A DNA stretch of 64,000 bases from Hoeflea sp. YIM 152468 (GTDB lineage: Bacteria; Pseudomonadota; Alphaproteobacteria; Rhizobiales; Rhizobiaceae), in contig NZ_JARGET010000005.1 in the NCBI RefSeq assembly GCF_029210485.1, positions 124,001 through 188,000 on the forward strand. The letters run 5' to 3'. Below, one piece after another: positions 29,307-38,395 of the stretch. Both the position numbers and the translations under genes were made by a program. The number at the start of each line of letters is the position of its first letter. Positions within the stretch are counted from its first letter, which is position 1. The notes beneath the pieces are model-generated. The model was not told where the DNA came from. It was given only the letters and a program-made list of their open reading frames with translations, and made no database searches.

Positions 29307-31664
29307 TTGGGACATCCCCCCCGCAAACCAGGAACCGGCAAATCCAGGCCCGGCAAGGCGGTCGAAAAGGCAGCCGAAGCCCGTCCGTTTCGCCGCGGCG
29401 ACATGCCGGACAAGGACATGATCCTGCGTTTCCTCAGCGAGAATCCCGACCGCGCGACAAAACGCGATGTCGCCAAAGCCTTCGGGCTCAAGAGCGACAC
29501 ACGGGCGGAACTGAAGGATGTCCTGCGCCAGCTTGAAGACGAGGGCCTGATCGAGCGGGACAGGAAGACGCTGCGGCGGCCCGGCACGCTGCCCGCAGTC
29601 GCCGTGCTCGAAATCACCCTGCGCAACGCCGAAGGCGACCTGATCGCCCGGCCGGCCGAATGGCTTGAAGATCATGGCGCCGCGCCGACGGTGACAATCA
29701 GGCAGTCCAATTCCGGTCGCGGCCGGGGCAAATCCCGAACACCATCAACCGCGGCCAGCGTAGGCGACCGTGTGCTGGCGCGGATTTTCGCCAGTCCGCA
29801 CGGCACGACCAACACCTATACGGCGCGGATCATGAAAATCCTCGACCGCCGCGGCGGCCTGATCCTCGGCGTCTTCCGGTCGGAACCGGGGGGCGGCGGA
29901 CGGCTGATGCCGATTGAACGGCGCGGCGAAGAGTTTGCCATCGACGCTGATTCGACCGGTGACGCCAAGGACGGCGATCTGGTCGAAGTGGAAACCACAA
30001 AGCCGGCCCGCATGGGCCTGCCGCGCGCCAAGGTGCATACGGTTCTCGGTTCTGTCGACGGGGAGAAGGCGATTTCAATGATCGCCATTCACGACCACGG
30101 CATTCCACACGTCTTTCCCGCCGAGGTGATCGAAGCTGCGGAAAACGCAAAGCCGGCGCCGCTGGCCGGCCGTGAAGACTGGCGCCACGTCCCGCTGATC
30201 ACCATCGATCCGAGCGACGCGAAAGATCACGATGATGCCGTCCATGCCGAAGCGGACCCGTCAACAGATAACCCCGGCGGCGTCATCGTCACCGTGGCGA
30301 TTGCCGATGTGTCCTGGTATGTCCGATCCGGCGCGGGACTGGACCGCGAGGCCCTCAAACGCGGCAACTCGGCTTATTTTCCCGACCGCGTGGTGCCGAT
30401 GCTTCCCGAGCGGATTTCCAATGATCTGTGTTCGCTGCGCGAAGGTGAGGACCGGCCGGCGCTGGCGCTGCGGATGGTGTTTTCCTCCGAAGGCCGCAAG
30501 GTTGGTCACCGCTTTCACCGCGTGATGATGAAAAGCGCGGCGAAACTCTCCTACCAGCAGGCGCAGGCCGCTATCGACGGACATCCGGATGACACCTCCG
30601 GTCCCCTGCTCGATCCCGTGCTGAAGCCTCTGTGGGCGGCCTATGGTGTGCTCAAGCGCGAACGGGCCCGCCGCCAGCCGCTCGATCTCGATATGCCGGA
30701 ACGCAAGATCCTGCTGACCTCTGAGGGCAAGGTCGACAAGGTGGTGGTGCCCGAACGGCTCGATGCGCACAAGCTGATCGAAGAGTTCATGATCCAGGCC
30801 AACGTTGCGGCGGCGGAGACCTTGGAAAAGCGCCGGCAACCGCTTATCTATCGGGTTCACGACCAGCCGTCGCTGGCCAAGCAGGAAGTGTTGCGCGAGT
30901 TTCTCGGAACTCTGGGCCTGTCGCTGGCACGCGGCGCGGCAATGCGGGCCAATGCCTTCAACGGAATTCTGTCCAAGGCGGCCGGCGAGCCTTACCAGGA
31001 CATGGTCAACGAGATGGTCCTGCGCAGCCAGAGCCAGGCGATCTATTCGCCCGAGAATCTGGGGCACTTCGGCCTCAACCTGATGAAGTATGCGCATTTC
31101 ACCTCGCCGATCCGAAGATATGCGGATTTGATCGTGCATCGTGCCCTTGTCGGCACGCTGGGGCTTGGCGAAGGCGGTATCACGCCGGCAGAAGAGGCGG
31201 CGCTCGAAACCATTGCCGCGGAAATCTCCACCACCGAGCGCCGCGCCATGGCGGCCGAACGCGATACGGTGGACCGGCTGGTGGCGCATCATCTGGCCGG
31301 TCGGCTGGGAGAAGCCTTTGACGGCCGGATCTCCGGGGTGACAAAATCCGGACTGTTCATCAGCCTGCCTCAATTTGGCGCAGATGGGTTTATTCCGGTT
31401 TCAACATTGGGATTAGACTACTATCACTACGACGAGGCGCATCAGGCGCTGACTGGAGAGAAGACCGGACTGGGGTATCGCCTGGGCGACAGCGTCGAAA
31501 TCAAAATCGTCGAGGTCATTCCGCTCGCCGGGTCGATGCGGTTCGAGATGCTCAGCGAAGGGCAGAAGATGCCGACCGGCACCCGGTCCTTTCACAAATC
31601 CGGCCGCGCCCGCAAGGGCGGACCGAAAAAGCCCGGCACACGGCCTTCGCGCGGACGGCGGTGA
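29307..31664 (+). CDS. rnr: Ribonuclease R
   Basis: A 785-residue 3'-to-5' exoribonuclease that degrades structured RNA. Order: basic N-terminal tail, winged helix (ATKRDVAKAFGLKSDTRAELKD in parts, about 50-75), cold-shock OB folds, the RNB catalytic domain with DPSDAKDHDDAVHAE (metal Asp residues near 302-312), and a C-terminal S1 domain (FDGRISGVTKSGLFISLPQFG) with a basic tail. The TTG at 29307 sits 2 nt after the topA stop with AAGGA 6 nt before it, so it is coupled to topA; a later ATG would remove the usual basic tail. Confidence 0.93.
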   Translation: MGHPPRKPGTGKSRPGKAVEKAAEARPFRRGDMPDKDMILRFLSENPDRATKRDVAKAFGLKSDTRAELKDVLRQLEDEGLIERDRKTLRRPGTLPAVAVLEITLRNAEGDLIARPAEWLEDHGAAPTVTIRQSNSGRGRGKSRTPSTAASVGDRVLARIFASPHGTTNTYTARIMKILDRRGGLILGVFRSEPGGGGRLMPIERRGEEFAIDADSTGDAKDGDLVEVETTKPARMGLPRAKVHTVLGSVDGEKAISMIAIHDHGIPHVFPAEVIEAAENAKPAPLAGREDWRHVPLITIDPSDAKDHDDAVHAEADPSTDNPGGVIVTVAIADVSWYVRSGAGLDREALKRGNSAYFPDRVVPMLPERISNDLCSLREGEDRPALALRMVFSSEGRKVGHRFHRVMMKSAAKLSYQQAQAAIDGHPDDTSGPLLDPVLKPLWAAYGVLKRERARRQPLDLDMPERKILLTSEGKVDKVVVPERLDAHKLIEEFMIQANVAAAETLEKRRQPLIYRVHDQPSLAKQEVLREFLGTLGLSLARGAAMRANAFNGILSKAAGEPYQDMVNEMVLRSQSQAIYSPENLGHFGLNLMKYAHFTSPIRRYADLIVHRALVGTLGLGEGGITPAEEAALETIAAEISTTERRAMAAERDTVDRLVAHHLAGRLGEAFDGRISGVTKSGLFISLPQFGADGFIPVSTLGLDYYHYDEAHQALTGEKTGLGYRLGDSVEIKIVEVIPLAGSMRFEMLSEGQKMPTGTRSFHKSGRARKGGPKKPGTRPSRGRR

Positions 31665-31727
31665 GACCGCAAAGGGCCCAACAATTGCAGGCGCCAGTCG
31701 CGTCTGATTGAGATCAGGAGAAGAGCG

Positions 31728-32180
31728 ATGCTCGAATATGGCGGCACCACGGCCCACAGCGCACACCAGGACGCTCCCAGGGAAACTTCACGCGCAGTCA
31801 AGCGCGGCCTGCTTGGCCGCTGTCCGCAATGCGGAGACGGCAAGCTGTTCAAATCCTATCTGAAGCCGGCGGATGAATGCGCGGTGTGTGGCGAGGAATT
31901 GTATCATCAGCGTGCCGATGATTTTCCACCCTATCTGGCAATCTTCATTGTCGGCCACATTGTTGTCGCCGGTTTCATGATGGCCGACAGCTGGCTCATC
32001 CTTGAAAGCTGGCAGCATCTGATGATCTGGATCCCGATCAGCATCGTGCTGTGCTTATCCATTCTTCCACCGCTCAAGGGGGCGGTCATCGGATTGCAAT
32101 GGGCCTTGCGGATGCACGGATTTGGCGGTGAGCCGGATGAGTTGGCGTTCGCACCTGTCAGTCACGAGGACCCGCAGTGA
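31728..32180 (+). CDS. DUF983-family zinc-ribbon membrane protein
   Basis: A 150-residue protein with a zinc ribbon (CPQCGDGKLF near residue 32 and CAVCGEEL near 54) followed by two membrane helices (LAIFIVGHIVVAGFMMADSW and LMIWIPISIVLCLSIL). DUF983 members are frequent in alphaproteobacteria, with no settled function. A good ribosome site (AGGAGAAG) precedes the ATG. It overlaps the Nudix gene by four bases. Confidence 0.9.
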   Translation: MLEYGGTTAHSAHQDAPRETSRAVKRGLLGRCPQCGDGKLFKSYLKPADECAVCGEELYHQRADDFPPYLAIFIVGHIVVAGFMMADSWLILESWQHLMIWIPISIVLCLSILPPLKGAVIGLQWALRMHGFGGEPDELAFAPVSHEDPQ

Positions 32181-32893
32181 GCGACACAGGTGCGCAAAAG
32201 GCCGACCTGCTGACGGAAGACCTTAAACACCGGAATGAAGCCCACCACGGGCCGCGCAAGCCCCACGATGCAGCATCGCTGTTGCTGATCGATCGGAGCC
32301 ATCCGACGCCGCGCGTGCTGGTGGGAAAACGCGGCAAGAAACATGCCTTCATGCCCGACCTTTACGTGTTTCCCGGCGGACGCCGGGACGCGGCCGACAA
32401 CAGGATTCCCTTTGCCTGGCCGCTGCACGACGAGGTGAAGGGCAAGTTGCTGGAACGGACCGGTGCCCGTTTCAAACCAAGCGCGGCGCGCGGTCTGGCC
32501 GCGGCCGCTGCCCGGGAAATGCTCGAGGAAGCGCACCTGTCGCTCACGCCCGCCGAATATGCCGGATCGCTGCGCCCCGACGTCTCAAGCTTCCGCTTTC
32601 TGGCACGGGCCATTACGCCGCCGGGCATGCCACGTCGATACGATACCCGGTTCTTTGCCTGTTTTACCGACGAGACGAGTGCCGATCTGTCGGCGTTGAG
32701 GGACAGCGACGAACTGCATGACCTGAGCTGGCTACCGGTCGATGCACATGAAAGCCACCCTTTGCCAAGGATCACCAAGGTGATTCTCGCTGACCTGGTG
32801 CAGAGGCTTGCGGAAGATCCGTCTTTACCTTTTGGCAAAACGGTTCCGTTCTACTATTTCCGCAACGGACGCTTCGTTCGCGAGCTGATTTAA
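32177..32893 (+). CDS. Nudix hydrolase with insertion in the Nudix box
   Basis: A 238-residue Nudix-fold pyrophosphatase. The Nudix box is split: VFPGGRRDAADNR is followed by about 40 residues before the catalytic helix AAAAREMLEEAHLSL. Such an insertion is known in the NUDT7/NUDT19-type coenzyme A diphosphatases, so a CoA or acyl-CoA substrate is possible, but this is inference. The GTG start at 32177 overlaps the DUF983 stop, giving coupled translation, and the pair follows rnr. Confidence 0.85.
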   Translation: MSDTGAQKADLLTEDLKHRNEAHHGPRKPHDAASLLLIDRSHPTPRVLVGKRGKKHAFMPDLYVFPGGRRDAADNRIPFAWPLHDEVKGKLLERTGARFKPSAARGLAAAAAREMLEEAHLSLTPAEYAGSLRPDVSSFRFLARAITPPGMPRRYDTRFFACFTDETSADLSALRDSDELHDLSWLPVDAHESHPLPRITKVILADLVQRLAEDPSLPFGKTVPFYYFRNGRFVRELI

Positions 32894-33173
32894 GGCGAGA
32901 ACTCCTTATGGCTGGATTGAAACCTGCTTGCCGTTCGCCTCACAAGCAAACCCGCGCCAATGCTGGCAAGAACGGTGTTGTGCAGCGCCTGAAGGCGGCT
33001 GAGAATGCGGGCGTTCGCCAGACGGAGATCGGATGGATCGAGCCGGTGTGGCCCGATCGCTTCGGGCTTCCTCGCGGCCTTTTCTTCACACGGCCTTCGC
33101 CGGTTCCCTTGATCTTGGGCCGTTCGTGCTTCGGCAGCGCGGTTCAATCCAACCATGAAGCGCTCTAATCCAG

Positions 33174-34358
33174 ATGGATCACTCCTCCTCACGCTCCCCC
33201 GCGATCCGCGAGGACATCCACTGGCCGGCATTGTTCGCTGCTATTGCGGCCATTACCGCAGTCGGCATCGCCATCGGCCTTGGACTTCCGCTTCTGTCGA
33301 TCATTCTGGAAAAGCGCGGCGTTTCATCGTCGATGATTGGCCTGAACTCGGCAATGGCCGGGGTCGCCGCCATGGTCGCCGCCCCGATCACCACCGTGAT
33401 CGCCCGGCGGCTCACCGTGGTCACCACCATGGTGCTGGCGATTGTGGCGGCATCGGCGAGTGCGCTGGGGTTCTATTACGCCGAAGCGCTGTGGATGTGG
33501 TTTCCGCTGCGCATCGTGTTTCACGGCGCGATCACCGTGCTGTTCGTCTTGTCGGAATTCTGGATCAACACCGCCGCCCCGCCATCGCGGCGCGGGCTGG
33601 TTCTGGGTATTTATGCCACCGTGCTCTCACTCGGCTTTGCCGCCGGCCCACTGATCTTTTCGGTTATCGGGTCTGAAGGAATCCTGCCGTTCGCCATCGG
33701 CGCCGGGGTGATCCTGCTGGCGGCCGTGCCGATCCTGATGGCGCGCAGGGAAGATCCTGTCATCGGCGTCTCCTCCGACCTTCCCTTCATGCGCTACATC
33801 TTTCTGGTGCCAACCGCGACGGCGGCGGTGTTCGTTTTCGGTGCGGTGGAATCGGGCGGGCTGGCGCTGTTTCCAGTCTATGCCAGCCGCACCGGATTTA
33901 CCGAATCACAAGGTGCGCTGCTTCTGGTGATGATGGGCCTGGGCAACGTCCTGTTCCAAATTCCAGTCGGAATGATCGCCGACAAGATGAAAGACAGGCG
34001 ACCGCTGCTGTCGCTGTTTGCCATCATCGGGCTGATCGGCTCGATCGCCCTGCCCTTCCTGATCCACAACTGGCTGCTGACCGCTGTCATCCTGTTGTTC
34101 TGGGGTGGCAGCGTCGCCGGCCTGTACACCGTCGGCCTGGCCCATCTGGGCGACAAGCTGCATGGCGCCGACCTCGCCTCGGCCAATGCAGCCTTTGTGT
34201 TTTGCTATGCGCTGGGCATGCTGGTGGGTCCGCAGACCATCGGCGTATCGATGGATATCGCCGGCAACCATGGTTTCGCGTGGGCGTTGGCGTTCTTTTT
34301 TGCACTTTATGTGGCTCTAACTGTGTTTCGTATCGTGCTGCGCCCAAAACGGACTTGA
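33174..34358 (+). CDS. MFS transporter
   Basis: A 394-residue inner-membrane transporter of the major facilitator superfamily with twelve hydrophobic segments. Between helices 2 and 3 it has ITTVIARRLTVVT in place of the usual GxxxDRxGR, and between 8 and 9 GMIADKMKDRRPLL. The pattern resembles the YcaD-like or sugar-phosphate-free drug/solute groups, but the substrate is not predictable. The 280 bp before it hold no gene I can support. The rpmG promoter overlaps its stop codon. Confidence 0.85.
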   Translation: MDHSSSRSPAIREDIHWPALFAAIAAITAVGIAIGLGLPLLSIILEKRGVSSSMIGLNSAMAGVAAMVAAPITTVIARRLTVVTTMVLAIVAASASALGFYYAEALWMWFPLRIVFHGAITVLFVLSEFWINTAAPPSRRGLVLGIYATVLSLGFAAGPLIFSVIGSEGILPFAIGAGVILLAAVPILMARREDPVIGVSSDLPFMRYIFLVPTATAAVFVFGAVESGGLALFPVYASRTGFTESQGALLLVMMGLGNVLFQIPVGMIADKMKDRRPLLSLFAIIGLIGSIALPFLIHNWLLTAVILLFWGGSVAGLYTVGLAHLGDKLHGADLASANAAFVFCYALGMLVGPQTIGVSMDIAGNHGFAWALAFFFALYVALTVFRIVLRPKRT

Positions 34359-34382
34359 CTTTCAGCCGGGCTTTTGTAGGTT
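34355..34382 (+). promoter_or_regulatory. Probable housekeeping promoter of rpmG
   Basis: TTGACT (34355-34360), 16-bp spacer, TAGGTT (34377-34382), about 70 bp before the rpmG start. The -35 is strong and the -10 is weak. Confidence 0.45.
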
Positions 34383-34450
34383 CCGCGCAAGTTTCGCCGT
34401 GGAGCCACCAGTGCTGCCCGCGGCTTCATTTTTGAAGAAGGCAAGACACC

Positions 34451-34618
34451 ATGGCCAAGGCGACCACAATCAAGATCAAGCTTCTGTCGACCGCCGACAC
34501 CGGCTTTTTCTATGTAACCAAGAAAAACAGCCGCACATTCACCGACAAGATGGTGAAGACGAAATACGACCCCATCGCCAAGAAGCACGTTGAGTTCAAG
34601 GAAGCCAAGATCAAGTAA
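34451..34618 (+). CDS. rpmG: 50S ribosomal protein L33
   Basis: A 55-residue ribosomal protein of the large subunit: [20 protein letters not shown]... with [14 protein letters not shown] and a C-terminal [11 protein letters not shown]. It is the cysteine-free form usual in alphaproteobacteria, so it does not bind zinc. Its own promoter and a strong terminator make it a single-gene unit between an MFS transporter gene and pleD. Confidence 0.97.
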   Translation: MAKATTIKIKLLSTADTGFFYVTKKNSRTFTDKMVKTKYDPIAKKHVEFKEAKIK

Positions 34619-34664
34619 TCTGGCTTGTCCCTGCCTTTTGGCAGCTTACTGATTGCGCAATTTG

Positions 34665-34699
34665 AAAAAACCCGCCTCCGTCCGGAAGCGGGTTTTTTT
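34665..34699 (+). terminator. Rho-independent terminator of rpmG
   Basis: AAAAAACCCGC (34665-34675) pairs with GCGGGTTTTTT (from 34688) and ends in seven T. The symmetric A/T runs could also stop transcripts from the right. Confidence 0.85.
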
Positions 34700-34705
34700 G
34701 TTGAA

Positions 34706-34766
34706 GGCCGATCAAGACAAATGCGTGGAACGAGGATGCCACTTGTGCACTTGGTCTTGATCGGCC
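34706..34766. repeat. Long unexplained hairpin downstream of the rpmG terminator
   Basis: Perfect 13-bp arms (34706-34718 with 34754-34766, GGCCGATCAAGAC and its complement) enclose 35 nt. An inner GTGG/CCAC stem (34724-34727 with 34739-34742) and partial pairing between the stems are also present. There is no T tract on either side. Confidence 0.7.
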
Positions 34767-35162
34767 ACCCCACGACCCAGGAGATGCGGCGGACCTGAAC
34801 ATCATGGGGTATTCCGTGTTTTCTTCGCAACGAGGACTTGCCGACATGACCGTCTCAGAACGTTGCATACGAGTTGAATACTTGTACCGTTTTGGTAAAA
34901 AATCAACGATTTATTAACGCTCTATCAGCCTCTTACGCAATCTTGGTTAACATTACAGACAATTTTAGACACTCTATAGTGAATTCTACACCTGCATTGC
35001 GCGCATACGTTCGTAACAATACTAAGACAGGTCGGGTTCAATCGGCTTTGCTTGAACCGGCGCACGAGCCCGGGGCCAGCGTTCGACAGCGCCCTTGGTG
35101 CATCCGGTTGGGCGCGCCGTGCTGTACCGTAAATTTCAAGCTTCAAGACAGGCTGACCAACG
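34767..35162. other. Gene-free, AT-rich interval before pleD
   Basis: About 400 bases with no credible protein gene. From 34880 to 35030 the DNA is clearly more AT-rich than its surroundings, with several TTAAC and GTTAAC words but no full CtrA box. A 7-bp stem (GGTTCAA at 35035-35041 with TTGAACC at 35052-35058) lies in the 3' region of pleD. A small RNA here is possible but not shown. Confidence 0.4.
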
Positions 35163-36536
35163 TCAGGCGGCTTGTCCGACAACCTGGTTGCGGCCGTTGT
35201 TCTTGGCCTCGTAGAGCGCCCCGTCGGCTCGGCGCATCAGCGAATCGGCCCCCTCGTCACCGGACTTGAGCGTGGCTATGCCGACCGAGGTTGTGACCGA
35301 TGCCGCAAATCCGGTTGCCGATATGTTGAATGGCGTGCCGGCAACGGCATCGCGCAACCGTTCCGCCACTTGAGCTGCGATGTCGGCTGTGGTGTCGGGC
35401 ATGACCACGACAAATTCCTCGCCGCCATAACGGCAGGCCAGATCCGCGCCGCGCACGGCACCGCGTATGCGGCGGGCGAACTCACGCAGAACATCGTCGC
35501 CGCCTTCATGCCCGTGAGAATCATTGATGGCCTTGAAAAAATCGATGTCGGTGATGAGAACCGACAGGGGCCGATCGCGGCGCTTGGAGCGGTCGACAAG
35601 CGTCGCCAGATGGGTGTCGAGAAAGCGGCGGTTGTTCAGTCCTGTCAGGGCATCGGTGACAGCAAATTCGACCGATTGCGACAGGCTTGCCCGCAGCCGG
35701 TCGGCGTAACGCTTGCGCCGGATCTGGGTGACGCTGCGGGCGACCAGCTCGTTGGGGTCGAGCGGCCGCACCAGGTAGTCGTTGACGCCCAGCTCAAGCG
35801 CGCGGTTGACCACACTCTCCTCACCCGGCTCCGCCACAACCAGCATCGGAATAAAGCGGGTGCGCTCAAGCGAGCGCAATTGCGAACAAAGCCGCAATGG
35901 ATCGTAATCCTTTAGCGAGGACGACACGATGACCAGTTCATAGGGCTTGTCCGCCGCTTCAAACAGCGCTGCCTGCGGATCGCCGATGGCGGTGACCTCT
36001 GCAATCCCGTTGAGCGCCCGTGTCAAGCGGTCCTGCGTGTTGGCGCGGCTTTCCACCAGCAGCACAAGGCCAGGCTCCTCCAGCTGCCCCTGATGCGGCG
36101 CAAGCAGGGTTTCCAGGCCACTGCTGTGGGATGTTTCCGCCCGCAGCCGGAGTTCGTCGCTCAGCGCCTTGAAGCGGACCAGGCTCTTGACCCTCGCCAT
36201 CAATTGGAGGTCGTTGACCGGTTTGGTCAGAAAATCATCGGCACCCGCCTTGAGCCCGCGCACGCGATCGGCAGGCTGGTCAAGGGCCGTCACCATGACG
36301 ACTGGGATATGGGCAGTGCGCGGATTGTGCTTGAGCCGCTCGCAGACTTCAAAACCGTCAATGCCGGGCATCATGATATCGAGCAGGATCAGATCGACCG
36401 GCGTCTGGTCACAGATGGCCAGTGCGGTCATGCCGTCGGCGGCGGTCAAGACCTCGAAATATTCCGCCATCAGACGCGCTTCAAGAAGCTTGACGTTGGC
36501 CGGAATGTCCTCAACCACCAGAATGCGCGCGGTCAT
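35163..36536 (-). CDS. pleD: PleD response regulator/diguanylate cyclase
   Basis: A 457-residue protein with the Caulobacter PleD plan: a receiver domain with phospho-acceptor Asp53 (acid pocket at 9-10), a second adaptor receiver domain (about 155-270), and a GGDEF domain with GGEEF at 371-375. The inhibitory I-site RxxD is present five residues before (Arg362, Asp365), so product inhibition by c-di-GMP is expected. PleD makes c-di-GMP during the swarmer-to-stalked-type cell transition. It lies 15 nt after divK and is cotranscribed with it. Confidence 0.96.
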   Translation of the reverse strand: MTARILVVEDIPANVKLLEARLMAEYFEVLTAADGMTALAICDQTPVDLILLDIMMPGIDGFEVCERLKHNPRTAHIPVVMVTALDQPADRVRGLKAGADDFLTKPVNDLQLMARVKSLVRFKALSDELRLRAETSHSSGLETLLAPHQGQLEEPGLVLLVESRANTQDRLTRALNGIAEVTAIGDPQAALFEAADKPYELVIVSSSLKDYDPLRLCSQLRSLERTRFIPMLVVAEPGEESVVNRALELGVNDYLVRPLDPNELVARSVTQIRRKRYADRLRASLSQSVEFAVTDALTGLNNRRFLDTHLATLVDRSKRRDRPLSVLITDIDFFKAINDSHGHEGGDDVLREFARRIRGAVRGADLACRYGGEEFVVVMPDTTADIAAQVAERLRDAVAGTPFNISATGFAASVTTSVGIATLKSGDEGADSLMRRADGALYEAKNNGRNQVVGQAA

Positions 36537-36551
36537 GTTCGTTCTCCGCCC

Positions 36552-36923
36552 TCACCCATCGCCAAGATAGGTCTTGATGGTTTCGATGAATTTGGGCACC
36601 GAAATCGGCTTGGAAATATAGGCCTCGCACCCACCTTGGCGAATACGCTCCTCATCGCCCTTCATCGCAAATGCGGTTACGGCGATGATCGGAATGACGT
36701 GAAGATCATCATCCTGCTTGAGCCATTTGGTGACCTCCAGACCAGAGACTTCCGGCAACTGGATATCCATCAGGATGAGGTCCGGACGGTGCAGCCGGGC
36801 CAGATCCATCGCTTCCAGACCGCTGCGGGTCTGAATGGTCTTGTAGCCTGACGCCTCGATCAGGTCCCGGAAGAGTTTCATGTTGAGTTCATTGTCCTCA
36901 ACAATCATAACCTGCTTTGTCAT
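36552..36923 (-). CDS. divK: Single-domain response regulator DivK
   Basis: A 123-residue receiver domain with the acid pocket (EDNE, 9-12), phospho-acceptor Asp53 in [14 protein letters not shown], the Thr/Ala switch in [12 protein letters not shown] and the Lys of YISKPIS. DivK relays the PleC/DivJ signal to DivL-CckA and so lowers CtrA activity. ATG at 36923 gives the conserved start [18 protein letters not shown]. It leads the divK-pleD operon, which is typical for the clade. Confidence 0.96.
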   Translation of the reverse strand: MTKQVMIVEDNELNMKLFRDLIEASGYKTIQTRSGLEAMDLARLHRPDLILMDIQLPEVSGLEVTKWLKQDDDLHVIPIIAVTAFAMKGDEERIRQGGCEAYISKPISVPKFIETIKTYLGDG

Positions 36924-37142
36924 GCCCGATCCCATTCCCGATCCAGCCAGGCGCTGCGCCCGTCAGATCCCTTTGCTGCCCGCAGCCGATGGTTTCTATC
37001 ACCGGATTTCGACTCGACTGGATTGCGATAAATTCCCTCCGCAACGCCCGTCAACGACATCACCTTAGTTCCATTAGGTTGAAAAAGTGGTAATTGGTCA
37101 TATCGGGTAGTTTGCATGGCGTTCGGGAAGCAGGAGAGAGCA

Positions 37143-37409
37143 ATGGCGGATGCGGAAGACACGGCAATTGCCGTGCTGGTCTGGCTTGCCGAAGAGCCGG
37201 AACTGATGGGCCGGTTTCTGGCCCTGACCGGGCTGGAAGCCTCGAACCTGCGCCAGGCCGCCAGGGAGCCGGGCTTTCTCGCCGGGGTTCTGGGCTTCCT
37301 GATGAACCACGAACCCACCCTGATGGATTTCTGCGCGGCCACCGGCACCCGGCCCGAATCAATCTCCCGCGCCTTCCAGGCGCTGGGCGGCACCGGCGAG
37401 AGCGGATGA
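37143..37409 (+). CDS. DUF3572-family protein
   Basis: An 88-residue all-helical soluble protein of the DUF3572 family, restricted mainly to alphaproteobacteria and without known function. The core runs VLVWLAEEPELMGRFLALTG...GFLAGVLGFLMNHEPTLMDFCAATG read in parts. ATG at 37143 follows AGGAGAG. Its stop overlaps the start of the HAD-like gene (ATGATG), so the two are coupled. It is divergent from divK. Confidence 0.85.
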   Translation: MADAEDTAIAVLVWLAEEPELMGRFLALTGLEASNLRQAAREPGFLAGVLGFLMNHEPTLMDFCAATGTRPESISRAFQALGGTGESG

Positions 37410-38062
37410 TGCTGATCCCAGACGCCGAGCATGATGACCTGCATTTGGGTGAACGGCCGCTGATCGTGTGCGATATCGACGAGGTGGTGCTGGAATTCGT
37501 GACCCCGTTCGCGGCGTTTCTGAGCCACAACGGCCACGAGTTGCGGGCCAACTCGTTTCGGCTGCACGGCAATATCTTTGAGCTCGAAGCCGGCGCCGAA
37601 ACCCCGGCCGACGAGGTGTCGCGGTTGCTGGAACTGTTCTTCGAGAGCCAGGACGAGTGGCAGACACCGGTCGTCTCCGCTGCCGACAGCCTGGCACGGT
37701 TGTCCGGCCAGGCTGATATCGTGTTTCTGACGGCCATGCCGCCGCACCACCGCAAGGTGCGCCGCAAACTGCTCTCCAGCCACGGGTTTGATTATCCGAT
37801 GATTGCGACCGAAGCACCCAAGGGACCGGCTGTCCTGGCGCTGCACGGCGCGCGCCCCCATCCGGTCGTGTTTGTCGATGATATCTTCGTCAATCTGCAA
37901 TCGGTTCGCACGCATGTGCCTCAAACCCTGCTGCTCAATCTGATGGCCAATGAAAAGTTTCGGGCGCTGGCGCCGCATCCCGGCGAGGGTGTCGACATTG
38001 TGACCGACTGGACCCACGCCGAGACGTTGATTGCGGCCCATTTCGACGCCAGCGCCCGATGA
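37406..38062 (+). CDS. HAD-superfamily-like hydrolase
   Basis: A 218-residue protein with HAD motifs: motif I DIDEVV with two Asp (near residue 26-28), motif II Thr in FLTAMPPHHRK, motif III basic residues, and the acidic motif FVDDIFVN. It is probably a phosphatase or related hydrolase; the substrate is not known. Start ATG 37406 (or the next codon, 37409) overlaps the stop of the DUF3572 gene, the usual pairing in rhizobia. Confidence 0.75.
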   Translation: MMLIPDAEHDDLHLGERPLIVCDIDEVVLEFVTPFAAFLSHNGHELRANSFRLHGNIFELEAGAETPADEVSRLLELFFESQDEWQTPVVSAADSLARLSGQADIVFLTAMPPHHRKVRRKLLSSHGFDYPMIATEAPKGPAVLALHGARPHPVVFVDDIFVNLQSVRTHVPQTLLLNLMANEKFRALAPHPGEGVDIVTDWTHAETLIAAHFDASAR

Positions 38063-38395
38063 GGCTGCTGCAGCCCTGACCGTCTGCCCCGGCGCGCGGC
38101 CGCAGGCTCCCTGTCCATCATGGCCAGATTTGCTTCGGGCTTTGCTGCGAGAGCCGAGGGTTTCGGCGACAGGTAATCTTGCGATGGAATCGGCTTTCGT
38201 CGTTGTGGCGGGGTTTCCGACTCGCAAGATTAAAGTCATGCGCGCTGATGTTCAACGTTTGTTCCCGGCTTCACCTTGCCCGATTGATCTGCCGGCACGA
38301 TCGCACACCCGGCAAGAGCAGCGGCGACCCTGCCCCAAGCCGGACCGCTCTCGACCTCTCTTGCGCAAATCGGCGATGCTCAATATTTGTTCCTG
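38063..38395 (+). other. Long 5' region of dinB
   Basis: 333 bases without a supportable gene. The only signal I can name is the LexA box at 38250-38264. The leader between it and the dinB start would be about 130 nt. Confidence 0.5.
38250..38264. promoter_or_regulatory. LexA (SOS) box upstream of dinB
   Basis: GTTC (38250-38253), seven bases, GTTC (38261-38264): an exact match to the alphaproteobacterial LexA site GTTC-N7-GTTC. It lies 132 bp before the dinB ATG. No clear -35/-10 pair could be fixed around it. Confidence 0.75.

Noticed and set aside
32894-33173. Possible small gene or tRNA between the Nudix and MFS genes
   Set aside because: Both frames lack ribosome sites and protein-like content; a GGTTCAATCC word resembles a tRNA T-loop but no cloverleaf can be formed around it.
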